Positions 1 to 12,960 of a stretch of DNA of 64,000 bases are shown piece by piece. This DNA comes from Hermodice carunculata (taxonomy: Eukaryota > Annelida > Polychaeta > Eunicida > Amphinomidae): positions 81,579,832 to 81,643,831 of the forward strand of contig OZ026619.1 in the NCBI GenBank assembly GCA_964020975.1, given 5' to 3'. The first letter of the stretch is position 1. Each line of letters starts with the position of its first letter. The position numbers and the translations under genes are program-made. The notes beneath the pieces are model-generated. The model saw only the letters and a program-made list of their open reading frames with translations, did not search any database and was not told where the DNA came from.

Positions 1-735
1 CACCTTAGAATGTTTAGAGTGGGCAGACCTATAATGCAGGTAAGTGTGAGTATCTGTGGGTTTAACATACAGCGTGGTGTATGCTTTGCGTTCGGAGTCG
101 ATCCTGACTGGTGTGTCAGGAAAATTTATTTCTGTGGAGGATTGATGAGAAGAGAACTTGATGGTCTCATGACACGAGTTCAAATAAGAGACAAACTCAG
201 TTGTGTCTCTCCATAGGTCCAGGTGCAAAAAATGTCATCATCGTAATGCCACCACACTAGTGATTATAGTGGGCAGTGGAGAAGTTTGTTTGCCTCTAAA
301 TTCACCATGAAAATGTTGGCGAAAGAGGGAGCTACTTTAGTTCCCATGGCTGTACCACTGATTTGTAAATAGTGGTCACCATTGAACTCGAAGTTGTTGC
401 AAGTGAGAACTAATCTTAGTAGCTGTATGATCTCCGGTGTGCTCAGTTACTCTGTATGATCCCTATTGTGTAGTACTGCTCTGTTGGCACTATGTAGACC
501 TTCCAATGTGGGTATGTTGGTGTAAAGGGAGTTTACATCCAATGTGACCAAAAGAACATTTTCTGGGAGAGGATCCAATGCTTTAATTTTGTTAATGAAG
601 TCTGTGGTATCCGTAATATAGCTTGGAATTTTTTTCACAAGCAGTTTCAGAAAAAAACAAAAAAAAAAAAAAAAAAAAAAAAAACCCAGATTATACCATG
701 ATTCCACAGATACGGGTGCACACAATTCTCACCAA
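1..735 (-). mobile_element. Penelope-like retroelement fragment (reverse transcriptase core)
   Basis: On the minus strand the translation follows the reverse transcriptase of Penelope-like elements. [14 protein letters not shown] lies near 512-551, [15 protein letters not shown] near 307-351, and a catalytic-loop segment reading HYDDDIF near 230-248. Upstream, [15 protein letters not shown] and a YNL segment also fit the family's fingers region. Penelope-like elements normally carry a GIY-YIG endonuclease after the reverse transcriptase; that part would lie left of the window and is not seen. The frame is interrupted at least at one stop and by a long homopolymer run, so this is a decayed copy. 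The family assignment rests on these motifs only, but the TLDV..LYTNIP and GTAMGTK..PS.AN pattern is distinctive. The right limit is approximate. Confidence 0.8.
656..684. repeat. A-homopolymer inside the Penelope-like reverse transcriptase
   Basis: A nearly pure A run with one C. In the coding orientation it is a T run read as a string of Phe codons, sitting between the YNL and LKLLVKK segments of the reverse transcriptase. It looks like expansion of a short Phe-codon tract after the copy died. Confidence 0.8.
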
Positions 736-903
736 TAGATAGGCGTATTTGTGTCTTCATGTAAAAATCCATGTATTTCAACATAGTAATTTGCCTAAAG
801 AATGTATGATGTCACATTTTTTCACCATATATGTATCTTGAATATGTATGGTCTATTACTTGTATACACATCTTCATTTAATTTACATGTACACTGTACA
901 TGT

Positions 904-2460
904 ATTTGAACATATATAGTTAATTTGCCCAAAGAATGGGCATTATAATGCCAATTCCATTTTGGATTTCTCCGAAGAAACTGTCAGTCAGATTGGCTTC
1001 AAGCTTGGTGGCAATGTACCTTGGGTGGGTCGCCACCAATTTTTTCAAATGGCCACGTGATTTTTGGATTTGCTTTGATTTTTTTTTTTTGAAAACCTTT
1101 AAAGAAGTTTTAATAGGAAAGTTTAACATAGGAATTTCTTGCATTGGTTATAACATAAATGATTTTGGATAGATTTGTGTCAAACTTGGTAGGGATGTAC
1201 CTTTGAGAACTGTCTACATATTTTGTGCAAGTGGTCATGTTCCAGTGATTTTTAAATTTTTAATGAATTTCTTTTTTGTGTGTGTGTAAATCTTAAAAAA
1301 AATCTTCAAAACAGCTCACCCAATTAGTTTAATATCACACAGGGCAACTCGTAGAGTTTTCTAGTTCTTAATTTGCTCATCAGGTGGCACTGCAATTTTT
1401 AGCTCAGCTGACTTTTCATGCAGCTGAGCTCAGAGGATGGTCCTTTGTCCGATGTCTGTCTTCCGTCCATAATTCACATTTTTGACTTCTTCTCATAAGC
1501 CAGATTTACTTCAAACTTGGTGGCAATGTACCTTGGGTTGATCTCTACTAAGTTTGTTCAAATGGTCACGTTCCAGCAATTTTTGGATGTTTTATGATTT
1601 TTTTGGTTCTTTTTTTGGGTAAATCATAAAAAATCTTTTTCTCCGAAACCACTCTCCCAATAGGGTGTATTCATATTTAAATGTGGTCCTACTCTAACAC
1701 CTATTGAGCAAAAGAGGGAGCCACCTGCATCAGGGCAGATCCATGTATTTAGCATGGTTAAAAGTACTTTCTCAATAAAATAAAGAACACGAATGCAGAA
1801 TAATCTTAAGAAAATGTATTAACATATATATGAAACATAAAGATTGCTTAAATTGATTAGAAATTGGCTCTCTTTTGGTTGAAAAGGTGCTATTTGTGCG
1901 TGTTTATGTAGTATATAATATAAATCTGCCCTGATCATGGTGGAAGCATCAGTCTATTGCTCTGGCAACACAGGAAGTGAACAGGATCGCATTTAAAAAT
2001 GAATGTCTCCTATTGCTTTGGTATCACACAGGAACACTCCTAGGGACTCCTAGTTCTGAATTTGTTCACCTGGTGGTGCTGCATTTTTTTCTAATTTTTT
2101 ATGATTTTTTTGTGTGTGGTTGCTATTTTTGACTTCTCCAGAACCGTCTCTCAGATTAAGCTGAAACTAGGTGGATATGTTCCTTGTGGAAGGGTCAAAC
2201 AAAGTTGTTCACTAGGAGGCAATGCTGTGGATTCTTGATATTTAACTATTTGTTTCAAATTCCAGTACTTACCTTCAAATTGGCATTTAAAATGCACCAT
2301 TCCTATTGATTACTATGCAAGTCAATGGGCATTCTAGTGCTAATTCACACTTTCGATTCTTCTCCAAAGCTGTCATCCAGATTGACTTCAAACTTGCTGG
2401 CAATGTACCTTGGGTGGGTCTCCACCAGACTTGTTCAAATGGATTATAGTGGTGTTGTTT
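904..2460 (+). repeat. Family 1 non-coding repeat modules, with a 5' hairpin at 1401-1430
   Basis: Degenerate copies of one non-coding module follow each other here (about 930-1400, 1480-1720, 1990-2450). Shared phrases are 'aacttggtggcaatgtacc', 'gttcaaatggtcacg' and 'cacccaatt...caggtggcac'. A new element appears to start at 1397 with TTTTAGCTCAGCTG; its first 30 bases form a perfect 10-bp stem (AGCTCAGCTG 1401-1410 with CAGCTGAGCT 1421-1430). The same module recurs near 7.0-7.5, 15.0-15.35, 16.7-17.0, 18.9-19.6 and 46.8-47.3 kb. Short open frames through it are disrupted differently in each copy, so it is non-coding. Class unknown. Confidence 0.7.
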
Positions 2461-3200
2461 GCACATACCACACAGGGCCCTAGTTCTGCTAAGTAGGCAA
2501 CGCTTCTTGGTTTATCTACCCCAATTAGCACATTTGCTGCTAACGAGGTAATATGTGTTATTCCTCATAGTTGTGGAATTTCACAGCCCTTGCAGATCAT
2601 AAAAATGTCAGCATTCTATATTACTAAAATGAACACTAGTACACTTGTAGGATACCATAGGTTTAAACCTGTTGTGGGGCAGGCTTCTTATTCTTTCTTT
2701 CTTTCTTTTGTTTGTTCCTTCATTCTTCTTTTCTTTCTTTCTTCCTGCCTATCTTTATTTTTTTCCTGAATGCACTGGTTAATGAATTACCTAAAAATTT
2801 CAAAATTCCCGAAATCCCCAGAAGATTTCTTCAGCAAATTATGTTTAAAAAGAAGATTTTTCATCTATATCTATTACAGATTTGAAGCTATTCAACATAA
2901 AAATTCTTAAGTGTCCCTAATTAACATAAATTAAAATTCCACAACTTTTTGTTTGCAGCTCATTGGATGTGGCTACAACTTTTGTTCGTAGTTCATTGGA
3001 TGCGCCTGCAGCACAAATCTATAAATTATGAAGTTGGAATGGCACTTCTACCTACTTGTACATTTAAATTGTTCAAGTGTCCGTGATTGGCATAGATGAA
3101 AATTCCACAACTTCTATTTGTGGTTCAGTGGATACACCTACAGCACAGACGTATAAATTAAAGTTACAAGGGCACTTCTACCTATAATAGTTTGGCAGAT
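2461..3200. other. No gene seen; T/C-rich tract and family 3-like repeat
   Basis: No exon or RNA gene was recognised. A CTTT-rich tract occupies about 2688-2745. From about 2880 the text ('aaattccacaac', 'agctcattggatgtggc', repeated about 130 bp later) resembles the body of the family 3 repeat at 50.4-50.9 kb. Confidence 0.5.
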
Positions 3201-3272
3201 ACATCCCTACATACATGTGTACATATGTATGTACGCATGTACATACATACAATTGTCGGATGATGGACTCAC

Positions 3273-3545
3273 CATGACATTTCCTGTCCTAGTTTGTGCC
3301 TGTCTCCTGACTAGTCGATGTGTTGTTGGAACATCGTGTACAAGTGGCTGTGTGGGTGGTGGAGATGGAGATGCAGGTGATAGCACTTGTTCTTTAGTTG
3401 TTGTTGAAGGTGATGATGGCAATTGCGATGACGATGGAGCCCTGGATGGATCAAGTCTTGCCAGTCCGTGACTTGGCCTTTTCTGTCTTTGTTCTTCTTC
3501 AAAAATTCTGGCCCAGTACAGATTCTCCTCCTCATCCAACACATT
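3273..3545 (-). CDS. Candidate internal coding exon of an unidentified host gene
   Basis: On the minus strand an open stretch of exactly 91 codons is bounded by an acceptor after a T-rich tract (ending ...actgattacaag) and by a good donor (ATG|gtgagt), phase 0 at both ends. The peptide starts NVLDEEENLYWARIFEEEQ, an acidic, possibly helical segment. It then becomes Ser/Pro/Thr-rich with several Gln and Arg, like a disordered linker. This stretch is visibly more GC-rich than its surroundings. I do not recognise the protein and see no domain. No partner exon was found on the minus strand, and the acceptor ends in AAG rather than CAG, so it may be a chance open frame. The opposite strand is also open for 84 codons; I take that as a shadow. 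Confidence 0.35.
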
Positions 3546-3691
3546 CTTGTAATCAGTAAAAACAAAATCCTAGGTTACTTGACATCCAAAACACCCTGTC
3601 CCTGTCATTTTTAATAAAAACAAACGAAATCTGTTGTAGAGTGAACATACATGTACATGTACTGAGTGTCTTTCTTTTGAAAGCATACCTG

Positions 3692-4770
<1,079 letters not shown>

Positions 4771-4774
4771 AGAC

Positions 4775-5015
4775 ATTTTCCTGATTCTGACTCTGTCATT
4801 GCCAATCACGTCTAAAGTCAATCTAATAAAGTCATACTTCTCTCAAATATCTTTAGGATGTCAGATTCGTATTCCTCATAAAAAGACCTTTCATTCAAGT
4901 ACCAGTATGCCTAAGTTCCAGCGAGAATGTCTCAGGTCAACAGCTTTCCTCGGTGCACGTTCGGTACTTTGTGCCTAATGCGCAATGAAAAAAAGCTGTT
5001 GACTCAGTCCAAAAT
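4775..5015 (+). repeat. MITE family A, copy 1
   Basis: About 240 bp shared with 13735-13965 and 18650-18840. Common phrases include 'gccaatcacgtct', 'cagattcgtattcctc', 'agacctttcattcaagtacc' and 'caggtcaacagctttcctcgg'. The right side ends with a segment complementary to 'aacagctttc', giving a weak terminal hairpin. Non-coding; the 76-codon frame across it is not conserved in the other copies. Confidence 0.7.
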
Positions 5016-5936
5016 TTGGTACTGAAAGGGATACCTGCCTAGTAGTGTAGTACTGTATGATCATTTCTATTCCTTGGCATAAAATTTCCTGGATACCCCT
5101 CCAAGTCAGAGTTTCACGAGTTTTGTTTCCCTGATTTTATGCAGGTTTTCATTCCACATTCAATATGCTACAATTTTCCCAACTTTAATATTCCAAACTG
5201 GGTTTCCTTGGGAAAATTTTGGGGAATATTTATCCTTCGCGAAATTTTATGATTGTACAGTATGTTTTCAAATTGGCTAGCTCATGTAGTGTACCCAGAT
5301 TATTGCATCAACACATGATAATGAAAAGATGCCAACCAACACAAGAACAACAAATTAATTGTAGTACGATGATTCAGTTTGACCCCATTATTTCCTGTGA
5401 AATTAAGCTGTTCTTATTGTTCCTCCTATCATAAAATGGTGGACATGATTCCAATGACGTGACAAACCATTGAATTCATTAGAGCCATGAGAACATGGGT
5501 TCTTGTTTGTGCCTGAATTGAGCAATCTACTCTCTTTGATCAACATTGACTTTAACATAATGTTACTTTAAGCTGGATTGCACAGGTTGAGTACACTGGA
5601 GTATAATGGATGGCTTGTCTGATAGCTTAAGTTACAAAGTAGGAAAGAAAGAGCAAAGCAAAATAATTATTGTCCCGAGTTGGACTAAATATTCTTATTT
5701 GGGAATTCCTTTATGAATTTCCACATTTGAAGAGAACCATATACATGTATGGGTCCAGCTCCCCAAGTGCACTGTCAGGTTCCTTGCAGTCCATAGACGC
5801 TCAGGTGTCAATCTACATGTAGGTCCAAATGAAGTAATTCTTTGAATGATCACATATTGTATTCCTACATGTATTTGGACCAATGCTGTACCAGAAGTTA
5901 AGATTTTTTGGCAGAAAGAGTGGCTCCCCTAGCTGG
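5016..5936. other. No gene or repeat recognised
   Basis: AT-rich non-coding sequence with several TACATGTA octamers. I see no convincing exon or RNA gene. Confidence 0.5.
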
Positions 5937-6305
5937 CTTCTGGACTTTTTAAGGGTATGCCCCATGGGGGGGGGACCCTTTCTGTTCTTTGGGTTGTCTG
6001 TCCTTCTGTCCAGATGCGCACATTCTCATTACCATGATATCTAAAGAATGCCTACATGTGTTTTGCTCATATTTGCCAACATGGCTTATCTTACCTGGCA
6101 AGATGAACTAATTATATTTTGGTGTCACCATGACCTACATGTAATTTGAGCAAATGGCAGCCTAATTACATGCTCATTCGTTACCACATCTCCAGAATGC
6201 TCCAATGTATTTTGCTCAAATTCGACAGTATGCTTATCTAGCATGCCAAGATGAACTGATTAGATTATGGTGTCACCATGACCTAATTTGAGCAAATGGT
6301 GGACC
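5937..6305 (+). repeat. Repeat with an internal tandem duplication of about 140 bp
   Basis: After a palindrome-like start (GCCCCATGGGG) and 'gtctgtccttctgtcc', a unit of about 140 bp occurs twice. Both units share 'agaatgc', 'ttttgctca', 'gccaagatgaact(a/g)att', 'ggtgtcaccatgaccta' and 'atttgagcaaatgg'. No coding potential. Confidence 0.65.
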
Positions 6306-6999
6306 CTTCAGTCAAGGCTTTGCATCAAAGGTATGGCTAGTTTTCTCATTAAAACTCTGCATTTCAGACAAATGTAAATATGGGCTTGAATGTAAAGAAA
6401 ATACCAGTTCCAATCCTCAGTCGTCCAAATGGGAGAAACATATAACTTTACATGCATACATGGAAGTGATAATGAAACACCACTTGGTGTAGCTTTGTAC
6501 ACAAGTAGTCTTTACATTTTGTTCTCCATATCTGCATGAAAAGCCTCTAGATTAACACACACTGCTGTAAATTGCTTTAATATCGCTGTACTCTTATTTC
6601 TGATTATTTCGCTGATGGCACAAAACTGTGAAAAAAAAGCACAGTGAAATAGTATTGAAATAGTATTTTAACATTGGTTGAATAGGAATAATGTCCAACA
6701 CAGGGAAATTAAAACCACAGTGTTTGTTTTAAGGCAATCCAGTTGAAAGAATATTATTACAACAGAACAGGCTCATAGATGCTTGTTAACGTCACCTGGG
6801 AGCAGGTCTGAACTCATGAGCAACACTGGTGTGCACCAATGCTCAGGGACAACTTTTGCTTGAACCCACAGCACTTGCAAAAACGCTCAGACTTTGTCTG
6901 TGGCCAACTCACCCGTTGCTCGGAACAATCAGCAGGAAGATTTGCAAATTGGTCATGAGTTGCCTGCGGGCGGATGTTACATTACTTTCAATCTCAACT
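6306..6999. other. No gene or repeat recognised
   Basis: Non-coding sequence without convincing exons. Confidence 0.45.
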
Positions 7000-7520
7000 G
7001 TACTTGCAAATTGCACAGGGATTCTTCTGGGGATCCCAGGACCTTAGTTTGCTCATATGGTGGCACTGTGACTTTCCTTTTTTTTTAATGAATTCTTGTG
7101 TGTGAAGGCTATTTTCAACTTCTTCTCAAAAACTGCTTCTCAGATTAATTGCTCTGAAACTTAGTGGATGTGTACTAGCTGGTGCGAGGGGTAAGCAAAG
7201 GAGGTCACTAAGTGATGATACTCAGGATCCCTGATTTTTCATGATTTTTTCAATTTGGGTACTTGTCGATTAATGCATGCATTTCTATCGATTACTATAT
7301 GCAAGTCAATGGGGACTGCAATGGAAAGTCATAGTTTCAACTTTTTCTGCAAAACCATTAACCAGATTCACTTCAAACCTGGTGGGAATGTACCTTTAGT
7401 GGGGCTCTACCAATCTTGTTCAAATGGTCATGCTCCAGTGATTTTTAGAATTTTCAACATCAAGTTTGTGACAATTACAGTACATTTCCACCAAGTTTGA
7501 AGTGAATCTGGTTAATCCCA
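7000..7520 (+). repeat. Family 1 non-coding module
   Basis: Carries the same phrases as the 930-2450 modules ('cttcaaacctggtgggaatg', 'gttcaaatggtcatgctcc', 'ggtggcactgtgac'), in the same orientation. The 60-80 codon frames here are repeat sequence. Confidence 0.65.
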
Positions 7521-7970
7521 CCTTTATTTCAATTCTTCATACATGTATGTGAAAATGAATCCATCTCACTTTTAGCCGGTTTCTTCTGGGATAACACTCC
7601 AGATGAACTTTAGTGTGGAAGTGCAGATGATCTTGTATCACTTACAGCACCCAAGATCAAGCACAATTTTGAGTGTAGAACTGGAAGCACTTTAACGGCC
7701 TGAGCTTGCAATTCATGTGGTCTTGTACCTTATATGTGAATAGATAAACATGTCAGTATAGTCGGAGAGGATCATCCAATTAGGACAGTCATATACACTG
7801 ACATAGCTGTGGTGCTACTTTTGTTGATATCATTAACGGTGAAGTACACATACCTGTACAAACCGTAGATCCCTGTAAAATGCATAGCAAAACACATTGC
7901 AACTTCAATAAAGTATAATGTTTAAAAAGTCATAATAATGTTTTCTAAACATATGCTTAGCTTGATTATT

Positions 7971-9300
7971 AGGGGACCGCTGAATGTGAGTCCCCTATAT
8001 TGATCTTAGGTTCTGTCCGTCGCAGAAGTAATAAAATTTGGATTTTGAGTGGTTGGGCCTATCAATATTGGAAACACTAAAGTCTGTGTTTAATGAAGAA
8101 TATTTCAAAGGTTGAGGGGACCAGTTTGAAACCACCAGTTGCCTTTTGTGGGAGACTGCCTGTCTCAAGTCAGGAGTGATATTTGTTTCTTCACATTGGT
8201 ATTGGAAGATGAATGTTGATGCTTTGGTAACTCTGGAATCTCTTTGCTGTCATTGTTGGGTTTGATGTTTATGAATATGGGTCATGTTTTTCTACACAAG
8301 TGTATCATACTAGAGACGTCAGGCGTCTGTCCAGATTATTTCAGCATGATAACTTGAGAAGTTTTTGAGCTAGGGCTTTCATATTGTACAGGATTTTATT
8401 CCTCTATAAGGGCTACCTTAAGTTTTAAGATGGGTGACCTTCACCCAATTCCCAAGGTCACAGAGCCACATTAGTGAATTTGATGTCTGCATGATAACTT
8501 AAGTTTCTGAGCTAGGGATTCCCAAGGTCACAGAGCCACATTAGTGAATTTGATGTCTGCATGATAACTTAAGTTTCTGAGCTAGGGATTTCATATTGCA
8601 CAGGGTTATTGTCCCCTGTAAGATCAAGGTCAAGTTGAAAGATGTATTACCTTGACCCAATTCTCAAGGTCACAGAGCCACATTTGTTAATTTGGTGTTG
8701 GGCATGATAACTTGAGGAACTTTTGAGTTAGGGCTTTCATATTTCACAACATTATAGTTCCCTGCAAGGGCTAGGTTAGGTTTGAAGATGGGTGACCTTG
8801 ACACAATTTCCAAGGTCTCATAGCCATAGTTAATTTGGTGTTGGCATGAAAACTTAAGAAGTTTTCAAGCTATAGGGATTTCATACTGCACATCATCATA
8901 GTTTTCTATCAGGGGTGAAGTTCGTACATGAGTGACCTTGACCTAATTTCCAATGTCACAGCATCTTTTCTGAAATTCAGTGTCCACACAATAATTTATA
9001 AACTTTTTCATTTATGCGTTTTAGATTGTACATGATTATAGTCCTCTATAGGGCCAAGGTTAAATTCCAACATGTGTGACCTTGACCTACTTCTCGAGGT
9101 CACACAGCCACTTATTTGCTTCTGGATGCTGGATTTTATGTTCAACTATTTAATACTGTATATAGCTGAATTTGAACCCGTATACGAGGTCAGTGTACCC
9201 AATGCCCATGGTGAGATATACAAAATGTATTTGCTGCCCTAAACTGCCCCATATTTGCATACAGCAGTCCCCTGAGTGGTGCAAGCACCACTGTTATATC
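7971..9300 (+). repeat. Family 2 repeat with terminal hairpins
   Basis: Starts with a hairpin (AGGGGAC 7971-7977 with GTCCCCT 7990-7996) followed by 'ttctgtccgtcgc'. Ends with a hairpin (AGTGGTGC, loop AA, GCACCACT at 9275-9292) followed by 'gttatatc'. The body is built of degenerate units containing 'gtgaccttgacc', 'aaggtcacagagccac' and 'catgataactt'. One 70-bp unit is present as two identical adjacent copies (8451-8520 and 8521-8590). There is no protein signal. The plan (hairpin, Tctgtccg, tandem body, 3' hairpin, GTTAT) parallels family 1. Confidence 0.65.
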
Positions 9301-10262
9301 TAGTAAGAGGGAGTCATGCGGCAAACATGTGGCCTCTCCAAGGGGGTTGGGTTTGAGCATGCAAGGAGTCTGAGGGTAAAGATACTGTTGACCTCTGTCT
9401 GAAGAAGAGTTTGGGTCGAGTGCACAAGGAGTGAGAGAACAAAGAGACTTTTGGCCCCCTCTTCAAGGGGTTAACATTCTCCCCCCCCCCCCCCCCCCCC
9501 CGACTTCTTGCATGCCCAGCCCCAGCCCTCCTCTCAGAAACATCGCGTCTGCATCAAGAGTCCTCATATGTTTGGAATAATTATTCTTTGTTCCTGTAAA
9601 TGTTAGTTATGCCCCCTGTGGTTTGCTGTAGATATGCCTGTATCTTGGTTGCTGACTGTCTCACTGTTGCCTGCATGGTAACAGGATCAAGAGATTTTAG
9701 TGGAAAATTAATATGAATGTCCTGTATTAATTGAGCCCACTACCCAAGGAGTCACAATGCTGGATGAGTCAGGTATGAGGGGTACACAGGGATGAGACTG
9801 TTCAGGGAATTCCAGGATTTCTGGGAAATTTGTGTTGTAGACTTACAGAAATTCCTGGATTTCTGGTTGAACTTTTAAAGAAAGTTGCATTTTTCTCAAA
9901 TGTTGTTTTTTACTGAGGATGAGTACTTTATATAATACTTTCAGGGAATTTTTTCCTTGGTCAGGCTCATGTCTGGGTACATATACAAGGATGAGATATC
10001 CACCTGTGAGGTCTAACATGTGTGCAGTCATCTGTAGTAAACACATGAAAACAAAACAAAATTGCAGAAAACAAAACAAAACACCCCCTCAAAAAAACAA
10101 CAACAACAAAACAAACAAACAAACCAACAATCAAAGAAAGCTGTGCAAGATCAAACTAGTATGAAAGTTAGAACAATTTAGAACAAGATCAACGCACTGT
10201 GTTTCAACAGATGGTCTGCACTACAAGGGCACGTGCAACCAATAGACAGCAGAACAGTGACT
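9301..10262. other. No gene seen; C-run and A-rich tract
   Basis: A C homopolymer at about 9480-9500 and an (AAAC)-like tract at about 10050-10130. No exon recognised. Confidence 0.5.
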
Positions 10263-11181
10263 TTTTAGCTCTGCTGACCAAAGTTTGCAGAGCTTATGCG
10301 GTCACACATGTCTGTCTGTCCATCTGTCCGTAAACTTTTTGCTTGTGAGCGTGATACCGTCCACAGTATTTTAGATAGCCCCATATAACTTTCAGGACTA
10401 ATCAAGTTTATAAAAAATCTACATGTAGGTTGAGCTTGGTATTGGTGGTGCCACCTGCAGTATTATGTAATATATGGGTAAAAATGTGAAAATATTATGA
10501 GTGCTCTAGCATCCTTAATGTTTGATAGATGTTCATGAAATTTATTAGGATTGTGGAAGGGGTATAAAGTCTAAGTTGTTTCTAATACCAGTGGGGCCAC
10601 CTATAATTTGATGGAAATTTTGAGCCAAAATATGTTTTAAGATATAAAATTCCATATCTCTAAAAGTAATTCGATTAGACTTGCCAAATATATAGGATAT
10701 ATAGACCATATCCAATGCTAGAATGTTATATAATACTGGACTTTGACCACCTATTATTGTGAAGTCATCAGACCTGTTAAGTTGGAAGAGGTGATTTTGT
10801 AATGGTAGGGTGTAGTTTGGACAACAATGGCAGAGAGAGACGAGCATCCAGATCAAAATTGCACTTTAGTACATTGTATATAAAACTCTACTTTGGGACC
10901 TACTTTTTGGGTCACCATGACCCAATGATTTTGTGAGGTTGGCGTATTTTACAAGGTCATTAAGCACTTTAGAAAAGGACGCTTACTTCAATATCTTAAT
11001 AAAGAATAAGGCGAGTGATGCAAATGTACAAGAAATGTGTATAATATGCGAGTTTGATATTGCATAATGTGGTTAAGCTTGATAAATTTTTCAAGGTTGC
11101 GGATTGAATATATTTCAGCAAAATGATTTTTTTTGGTGATGGTGGTCAGCAGAGCATGAGGCCCATGGGCCTCTTGTTATA
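10263..11181 (+). repeat. Family 1 repeat, most complete copy with both end hairpins
   Basis: Begins TTTTTAGCTCTGC; AGCTCTGC (10267-10274) pairs perfectly with GCAGAGCT (10287-10294). Next comes 'gtctgtctgtccatctgtccg', 'aactttttgcttgtgagcg' and a body of degenerate 'aaatattat.../gaccttgac' segments. It ends with the perfect 16-bp palindrome GAGGCCCATGGGCCTC (11158-11173) followed by TTGTTAT. About 0.92 kb with no open frame of its own. A second copy of the same body flanks the long-TIR element (48604-48790 plus 53380-53992). Confidence 0.75.
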
Positions 11182-12406
11182 TCTGTATCTTGTTATATAT
11201 ATGTATATATATTTTGCACTTGTTTGAAACTTTCTGCTGTAAGACACAAACAACTAGTTATTATCACCATTTTGCACATCAGAGCTTGTGGTTCACAGGG
11301 AGGACAGCATGTCAGAAGATGTTTGATATATTGCTTAGGAACACGTCCTGTGACACAGCTCGGTTAACACTGGTTACGAAACTGTAATTGTCTAGCATTT
11401 TCCCACGTTGCTCTGTTTGTGTTATAAACAATGCTTTATGGCTCTCTTAAAAGTTCTCTCAAATGTGACATTTTGACTTTCCTTGCATTGCAGGAATATT
11501 TTTCCAAGACGGACTATTTCAACTTAACTGGTATTGTCCGATTCCCAAAAATCGTATCATGATGTCTCATTTTTCTGATATCACAAGAACAGTCTAAAAA
11601 AAAAGAACAGAATGGGCATTAAATATACAGCCACATATGACTAGCGTTGTTATTGTTTATTCATTTATTTATATATTACAAATCCATTAGTCAATCTGCT
11701 ATAAAACATTTATTAAGGTATAACATGCGGTAAAAACCACTGAAACCACCTCGCTGTACCTCAAACTCACACTCTCGCGCCTGCGCATAAAACTTCCGGT
11801 CCGAGATTTCAAGTCTTGGACAACTATCAGTCTATTGCCAAAGTTAATCATGCCCACAGCATATGCTGCATGATCTAATTATGCAAAGGACCACAGTGCT
11901 GTCCAACTGGAAATCTTTGCAGCAAAATTTAGATTCCCTGAAGCATTTTCTCAACTTCTTTATATGAAAAAAACACTTATTTTGGATAAGTTCTGTAGCA
12001 TTTTTCAAGAACTGTGAAGCAAAATTTTGCTACAATGCTGGACAGCCCTGGACCACGTGACCAATGACCAGAAAAATCAGTCCACAAACAACCACCCGTA
12101 AAAAAAGCGGTTGTTCTGATCAACCAAAACCAAGCTATAAGTTAATAGAAAAGCTGGCCAACATGTGCCGTTATTTTGCAGTAAAGTCAACTCAAACACA
12201 GCATTTTATTTCAACTTGTCTGGACAGTTAACTTGGGCCTGGGAAAAAGCACAGCTCCTGCATATAGCCACGGTGGTGCAGTGATAACGGTATCTAATAT
12301 TTCGCTAGGTTCCAGATGTCCATTCTCCGAGTTAGCAGGGCAAATGGTCGTCAACATATTTTTCAAAGATGACTAACTATCCTAACTTTAATCTGCCCAC
12401 TCAGTT
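11182..12406. other. No gene recognised
   Basis: Non-coding. A short segment near 12270-12330 looks faintly like tRNA promoter boxes but does not fold as a tRNA by eye. Confidence 0.45.
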
Positions 12407-12960
12407 GTGTCTGAAGCAGTTATCATTGTTAGCATGTTACAAATTCAAATGCGACACGACACCATGATGCCATGTGGTGAGCGCCATTTTGAACGTTGCG
12501 CAATTAATGCATTGGTTTTGGGACAGTTGTACAAATATACATTTGATTTGGATAGCAAAGTGAATGGGGGCCACAGCATATATCATCATTATTGATGTTC
12601 TGAAATATTTGCAAAATATATACTTTTGGTTTTATATATTATAACCCTCATCCAACCCCCCCCCAAGATCGTCCCAATGCTCATTTACAAACCATTGGAT
12701 GTGGAATTTACAATTTTCAAAATGGTATAAGGTACAATATATAATGGGACTTTTCCAGAGTGAGCAATACCTGAAAATGTAAATACAACGACATACAGTT
12801 ACCAGTTGTAGGCCCCAGAATAGAGATTTTGTATCAGACATTGAAGCCGCCCCCAGGCTTAGCATTAAGCGGCAGCAATAGGCTGAGCACCAAGGGCCCC
12901 ACTGAGCAAAGGTGGAGCTTAGTGGAGAAGGTTGCCCCGATAGTGGATACAGGTCCGAAA
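12407..12960 (+). repeat. Interspersed repeat D, copy 1
   Basis: About 550 bp recurs at 27480-27990. Common phrases are 'gccacagcatatatcat', 'aaaatatatacttttggttt', 'tttacaaacca(t/g)tgg', 'acaatatataatgggactt' and 'gagaaggttgcc'. Copies differ by substitutions and indels of up to tens of bases. The second copy is followed by DIRS-like sequence, this one is not. Class unknown. Confidence 0.7.

Noticed and set aside
936-1172. Open frames across the family 1 modules (also at 7255-7500, 15043-15237 and 16905-17090)
   Set aside because: The corresponding frames in other copies of the same module are broken at different places, so no protein is conserved.
12270-12335. Possible tRNA or SINE promoter boxes
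   Set aside because: The B box is poor and no cloverleaf can be drawn.
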